Source of the DNA: Hofstenia miamia
Lineage: Eukaryota; Xenacoelomorpha; Acoela
Direction: 5' to 3'
DNA length: 64,000 bases
Assembly (NCBI GenBank): GCA_004352715.1
Contig: SCFE01000034.1
Span: forward strand, 2,283,226 to 2,347,225
Shown here one piece after another: positions 59,996 through 64,000 of the stretch (its first letter is position 1; each line of letters starts with the position of its first letter). The translations under genes were made by a program, and so were the position numbers. Under the pieces are notes generated by a model. The model was not told the DNA's origin and searched no databases. It saw only the letters and a list, made by a program, of their open reading frames with translations.

Positions 59996-61354
59996 CAGTA
60001 CTGGCCAAAAGTTTGGGAACAGTAACCTGTCTAAAGCGAGTTTTCTGCTATTTCCTGGAAACTGTAAAATTCCTGGAATTCCCAATTTTTTCATAGAATT
60101 TACAATAGATTCATTTAGCCAATCAGATTAACACAACTTTAGATTTACACACAATACATTTTCACTGAAAAACACTATCATTATAGTTTGAAATATGGTC
60201 CATGGTAGTAAAATTTCACCAACAAAGCGTGCTCAAATTCATATCTTGTACGGGAAGGGTACAGTTATCACGCTATACCTGTAAGAATGGGCGTGTCAGT
60301 ATCTTCGGTATCCAGAAGTGTTACTCGCTATCAGCAACTGCAAAATCTTTCCTCTCGCAACCGGTTTGGAAGACCAAAAGTGATAACCCCTCAGACTGAC
60401 CGTCTCATTCACCATTACGTCGTCAATCAACCATTCTCTTCATCTTCTGAAGTCAAAGCAAATCTAGGTGCGGTAGTGCAGAATGTATCAACACGCACCA
60501 TTAGGGATGGATTGAAAACTACCTCCATCGTGCAAACCAGCAGCCAAATCCCGAATGTCTTCAAAGAACATTCGAGACATGTTGCGTTTATGCAGGCAAT
60601 ACCAACACTACACCCCTGAGATGTGGGATCAAGTAATGTTTAGTAACGAATCCAAGATTTGCCAGTTTACATCATATCGGCCACACGTTCGACGACCAAG
60701 AAACCAAAGATTCAAAACACGTTACACGCAACAAACTGTCCGCTCAGCACCTTCTGGGATGATTTGGGGGGCTATAACTGCGAATGGGAGTGCTGGTCTG
60801 CATTTTGTTCCTCACAACGAGACAGTCACAGCCAAGGCCTACCTCAAAATAATTCAGGAGAAAGTTCCCATGTTTATGCAGCTTCGCGGAACGTCTGTAC
60901 TAAAACACGATGGTTCTACTTGCCAAAGCGCCAAAGTTGTGAAACAGTGGATTACATCACAAGACTTTCGGCTGCTTCAGCACTTGCCGGGAAACTCCCC
61001 AGACCTCAACGTCATAGAAAATTGCTGTCATCACATCAAAAACTGTCTGAGGAAGCGCCAATGCACATCACTCGACGATCTTAAGGAGCAAATTAAAGTG
61101 GTATGGGGCACAGAGATTACTGATGATTATTGTAGAAAGCTGGCTGAGTCAATGTCAAATCGCATTGCTGCATGTTTGGCCAGTAAAGGCGGACATACAA
61201 AATATTAGAGAGTTTTTCTGAATTAACTATTTACTTTCTACACAGTGTTATCATATTGTTTCTACATTGTGTTATTATATTGTTTCTGCATTGCGTTTTT
61301 TAGTGTAAAATACAAAAATTTCTGAATTTGGAAAGTGTTCCCAAACTTTTGGCC

Positions 61355-61361
<7 letters not shown>
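59996..61361 (+). mobile_element. Tc1-like DNA transposon, about 1.37 kb
   Basis: The ends are inverted repeats: AGTACTGGCCAAAAGTTTGG from 59997, and its reverse complement ending at 61360, followed and preceded by TA tracts. The last base of the right end is A where the left end has C, so one terminus is damaged. Tc1/mariner elements insert at TA, and this one sits inside a (TA)n repeat, so the dinucleotide duplication cannot be measured. The single gene is a frameshifted transposase in the same orientation. It lies in an intron of the minus-strand host gene. Confidence 0.9.
60195..61208 (+). pseudogene. Tc1-like transposase, frameshifted, first catalytic Asp lost
   Basis: Starts at the ATG at 60195 (MVHGSKISPTKRAQI). 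A frameshift near 60260 leads into the helix-turn-helix region (MGVSVSSVSRSVTRYQQL and the GRP hook in RFGRPKV), and a second near 60600 leads into the catalytic domain. There the expected FSDES reads FSNES (near 60645), so the first catalytic Asp is Asn. The second Asp is in LKHDGSTCQSAKVV (near 60910) and the Glu in SPDLNVIEN (near 61015). I count 35 residues between Asp and Glu. The family is IS630-Tc1-mariner. Three lesions make it inactive. Confidence 0.85.
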
Positions 61362-61387
<26 letters not shown>

Positions 61388-61414
61388 AGTTACAATATAT
61401 AACTAAACTAGTAC

Positions 61415-61585
61415 CTTACCAAGTTGACGTAATAAATTGTGCTCTGTAGCGATCACGACATATTCTTTCAAATTTAATGGAAGAGTTTGATTTAAGAGGA
61501 AATTGAAGGCTAAACTTTGATCGAAGCACATTCCAGATGCTTTAACAAATAACAATGTGTTAATTTGAAATTGAATATCTCTTTG
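61415..61585 (-). CDS. Host gene exon
   Basis: Acceptor TTGGTTTTTAG before 61585, with 57 codons in phase 0 (QRDIQFQINTLLFVKASGM, LAFNFLLNQTLPLNLKEYV, VIATEHNLLRQLGK). Two overlapping donors exist. GGTAAG|GTACTA at 61415 leaves phase 0 and fits the next exon; CTTG|GTAAGG at 61420 would leave phase 1. I choose the first for phase. The Tc1 element lies just beyond in the intron. A helical peptide without motif. Confidence 0.65.
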
Positions 61586-61627
61586 CTAAAAACCAATATT
61601 ATATCATATTGGAAAATCAAATAATAC

Positions 61628-61768
61628 TTTATTAACACAGCCTTCATCTATAAAGAAAAAGACTTCCTTAACTGCATTCATTATTGATGATAGCTTACTG
61701 CTAACAGAACAACTTTGGCAACCAAGAAAAACAGCAATTTCACGATTGTACATACCTCTAAAACGATA
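61628..61768 (-). CDS. Host gene exon
   Basis: Exactly 47 codons in phase 0 between acceptor CACTTTAG and donor AATAAA|GTATTA. It encodes YRFRGMYNREIAVFLGCQS and AVKEVFFFIDEGCVNK. The introns on either side are only 47 and 42 bases, and all three frames of those introns are consistent with removal. No motif recognised. Confidence 0.65.
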
Positions 61769-61815
61769 CTAAAGTGTTAAGAAATGAAAGCAAAGTATTA
61801 TTCATATTTTTGCAC

Positions 61816-61896
61816 CTCTAAAGAAATTGGAATATCATAAACACCATTGGAGACATTGAACGCTTTCTTTTCTATGCGAATAAAATTTCCGTAAAA
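61816..61896 (-). CDS. Host gene exon, 27 codons
   Basis: Acceptor TTTTCTTAATAG before 61896 and donor TTAGAG|GTGCAA at 61816, phase 0 at both ends. Encodes FYGNFIRIEKKAFNVSNGVY and DIPISLE. A short exon supported by phase agreement with the next two. The upstream exon is not firmly placed. Confidence 0.55.
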
Positions 61897-61974
61897 CTAT
61901 TAAGAAAATACAATGCATATTTTGTAAGAAAAACTACACATAATTACTGTTAAATAAAATGCTACGCATAATTG

Positions 61975-62292
61975 TTAACAGTTATAATTTAAAATTATCA
62001 AATTCTCAGTTTTGTGGAAAGGTGTTTTCAATAGCTTCAAGAGTCTTAGAGACCAGAATGCTTTATTGGCCCTTGTTAATGTCGACAAAAACATTTCTTG
62101 ACAAAGAAAGTTATAATTCAACGCCTTTATAAATAAGCTTTTAATCGAAACTAGAGAAACATTAACTTTATAAGGAAAATGAAGCAACTTTAGCAGTAAA
62201 AACGCATGATATTGCATTAAGCAGATGGCAAGCAGCACCCTATCATCAAAATTTACGTGGTACACATACACGTATGTACCTGCAGTCCTTAA
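61975..62292 (-). CDS. Possible 5' exon of the host gene
   Basis: A minus-strand frame open from the acceptor-like GGACTGCAG (before about 62271) to a stop at 61975, encoding VNFDDRVLLAICLMQYHAFL, LLKLLHFPYKVNVSLVSI and AFWSLRLLKLLKTPF. Composition resembles the confirmed exons. No donor in the right phase for the 61896 exon is obvious, so either a further small exon exists or the boundary is wrong. Sequence upstream to 62403 includes a long T tract and looks intronic. Confidence 0.35.
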   Translation of the reverse strand, partial: LRTAGTYVYVYHVNFDDRVLLAICLMQYHAFLLLKLLHFPYKVNVSLVSIKSLFIKALNYNFLCQEMFLSTLTRANKAFWSLRLLKLLKTPFHKTENLIILNYNC

Positions 62293-62403
62293 GGGAGTCC
62301 ATAAATTATTGCAAAAAAATGAAACGGGAAAAAAAAAAAGATCAAAACAATATTTTTCACACATATTCATTAATAGAACGTACTTTATAACCACATGAAT
62401 CAT

Positions 62404-63723
62404 TTAATTATGTTTATCAGCAAATCGGTGATCAGATTGATCAAACAGGAATATCATGTTCAAGTAGAAAAGGCAAAAATTTGAGGAGAAATTTGGTTGA
62501 AATTTGCTTAGGTGGGACACATATTTACCAACGAGCCTCAAAGGGTTAATAACAAGATTAAGTGAAATTATTAGTATTGGATGATATGAATAGATTCAAT
62601 GGGAAATAAGTTTTTCGGATGCCTCTAATTGGGAAGGATTGACCAGACAAATTACTGAGCCATAACACAAAATTAGCAAAATATAAAGTTTATAACATAA
62701 CATCTGCAATCAGTAGTGAGAGAATGTAGTTGTTATATTTGTTGTAACAATTAAAAATGATGGATGTCCTAGTAAGATTCCAATAACACATTTCATGGAT
62801 TTTTATAACCCATAGCAATATATGTAATCTTATTGCATTTTACCACTTTAAGATAAAAATTTTCACAATTTCTATATCAACTCAAACCAATTGAAATCAA
62901 TAGATTTGAAAATCAATATCAAATCAAATCAATTTCAACGGCAACTCTGAGTATTAGTGTTAAAAAACAATGTATTTTTAATATTTATTTTTGATAATTA
63001 AAGCATTGTTATTGTTTAACCATAATTTTTAAAAGTTTACAACGTTTCAAAGCTCACTAAATTTGCAGTCATTCACAAAAGAGCAAAAATTTTTGGTTTA
63101 AGATTTTAGTTGTTTAGATATATCCAAATAATCCCCGGGTTGAATCCTGAAATATTTTCAAAATTGCTTGGAGCATCAGTATCATTAATCATATTACAAC
63201 AAGAATGTTGAGTTGTTGATTGCAATTTCTTATTTATTCAAATAAATATTAATAACCTTATTTTGCATTATGGCTAAACGGTAAAAGATATTCCAGATAT
63301 ATTTAAATAATAATGGAAGTTCACTTAAATATATAAATAGCCATTGCTGTTGATTATTAGTCTACATTTTTAATGCAGAAAATTTCTTAGTTCGAGGTCA
63401 CGTGAAAAATGCAGATTGCAATTTCACAGTCAATATAAAGTAAAATATATAATAAAGTAAATACAAATTGTGTTTTTATCTTGATTAATAACAATAAAGA
63501 CACATAACAATGATGTCACTTAAGTTTGTAACCAAAAATTGTTTCGTTTGCCTGCAAATGATTTTCATAATATGTCTACTTTTCTAACCACTTGAGAAAT
63601 CGTTTGCGCGAGCGGAGTATCAACAACAATACATTGATATCGACCAGATATAAGATTAAATTAAACGTAGAAGGTTTTATATTTTGCTAAATACATAGCG
63701 CTATGTAACAACTAATTATTCAC
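62404..63723. other. Intergenic or 5' intron sequence; no gene supported
   Basis: AT-rich stretch between the host gene's 5' region and a possible divergent exon. A shared promoter is possible, but no element is specific enough to name. Confidence 0.3.
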
Positions 63724-63835
63724 ATGGATAAACTTAAAAATCTCCGAGTAAAACTTTTGGAGAGCAGTTCAGGCCAGGTGACAAGCCAAAGATGCCACAG
63801 ACGACTAAAAATTCTTATTCAAATTTGTGTCCTGT
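63724..63835 (+). CDS. Possible first coding exon of a divergent gene
   Basis: From ATG at 63724: MDKLKNLRVKLLESSSGQ, then HRRLKILIQ, open to a stop at 63834-63836. CCT|GTAATA near 63834 could be a donor. It is locally richer in G+C than its surroundings and the peptide has the balanced composition of a real N-terminus with a leucine-arginine helix. Too short to identify. It is oriented away from the host gene, which suggests a head-to-head pair. Confidence 0.3.
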
Positions 63836-64000
63836 AATATTTATCACACTTAAAGCGTATAGTGATTCAAAGTAATGATTTTCCAAGCATATTTTTCTAT
63901 TCAACAATGAAATCTAAAATAATTTAAGTGCATAGGACACCAAATTTGAAAATTCAAAAATTTAAATAGGGGAAGCGAGAGATGGCCGTTGCCTCACAAA

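Larger units (their letters stand above)
15668..61896 (-). other. Large host gene with eleven recognised coding exons and mixed tiny and huge introns
   Basis: Eleven coding exons on the minus strand form a gene of about 46 kb. Phases match at most junctions: 61816 to 61768 (phase 0), 61628 to 61585 (0), 61415 to 57375 (0), 56210 to 49595 (2), 49327 to 32451 (1), 32213 to 30551 (0), 30485 to 30377 (1), 20924 to 20883 (0). The junction from 20718 (phase 1) to 16036 (phase 0) does not match, so at least one exon is missing between them; 30292 to 21074 is also unresolved. The start codon is not located. The pieces together encode some 900 or more residues, leucine- and isoleucine-rich, without signal peptide, obvious membrane span or zinc motif, as expected of a helical-repeat scaffold protein. 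I do not recognise the family. Confidence 0.7.

Noticed and set aside
1-64000. CRISPR array, operon or other prokaryotic system
   Set aside because: No regularly spaced direct repeats, ribosome-binding sites or dense coding; spliced genes and non-LTR elements show the DNA is eukaryotic.

Overview
This window is AT-rich eukaryotic nuclear DNA, almost certainly from an invertebrate animal. Four observations support that: spliced coding exons with GT-AG introns, several families of non-LTR retrotransposon, animal-type DNA transposons (P/THAP, hAT, Tc1) and many (TA)n tracts. The species cannot be named from the sequence. Three runs of N, plus single N's flanking exact duplications, show that it is a draft scaffold.

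1-15.6 kb is a transposon graveyard with several layers. I separate at least three non-LTR families. Family A occupies 1-724 and a long copy at 5864-10158. Family B 3' ends lie at 3780-4445 and, on the minus strand, at 14875-15185. Family C lies at 1050-2535 (minus) and in an older plus-strand copy that is split into 4450-5863 and 10159-11330. The family A copy sits inside the older family C copy and is flanked by AAAGTA on both sides. An 87-bp 3' stub of family C is inserted in that same host copy. Fragments of another reverse-transcriptase class lie at 3345-3745 and 11340-11985 (minus). A further plus-strand reverse transcriptase (12030-12858 plus 14560-15598) is interrupted by a P-element-like transposon with a decayed THAP domain (minus, 12860-14550) and by a family B 3' fragment.

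15.67-62 kb holds one large minus-strand host gene. I reconstruct eleven coding exons: 61816-61896, 61628-61768, 61415-61585, 56210-57375, 49327-49595, 32213-32451, 30485-30551, 30292-30377, 20924-21074, 20718-20883 and a terminal exon 15740-16036. An AATAAA lies about 70 bases past the stop. Several introns are only 40-47 bp, while others run from 4 to about 17 kb. The product looks like a large all-helical protein of a family I do not recognise. At least one exon between 16.0 and 20.7 kb, and the 5' end, are unresolved.

The long introns contain mobile DNA. There is a 1.8-kb hAT element with clean terminal repeats and an 8-bp target duplication (53113-54938), a Tc1-like element (59996-61361) whose first 500 bases appear twice around a single N, and five short non-autonomous elements, three of which have convincing target duplications. 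There is also a decayed hAT fragment and many (TA)n tracts. At the right end a short plus-strand open frame (63724-63835) may be the first exon of a divergently transcribed gene.

I found no CRISPR array, rRNA, confident tRNA or prokaryotic feature. The window is best described as one huge host gene whose introns and 3' flank have been colonised repeatedly by transposons.
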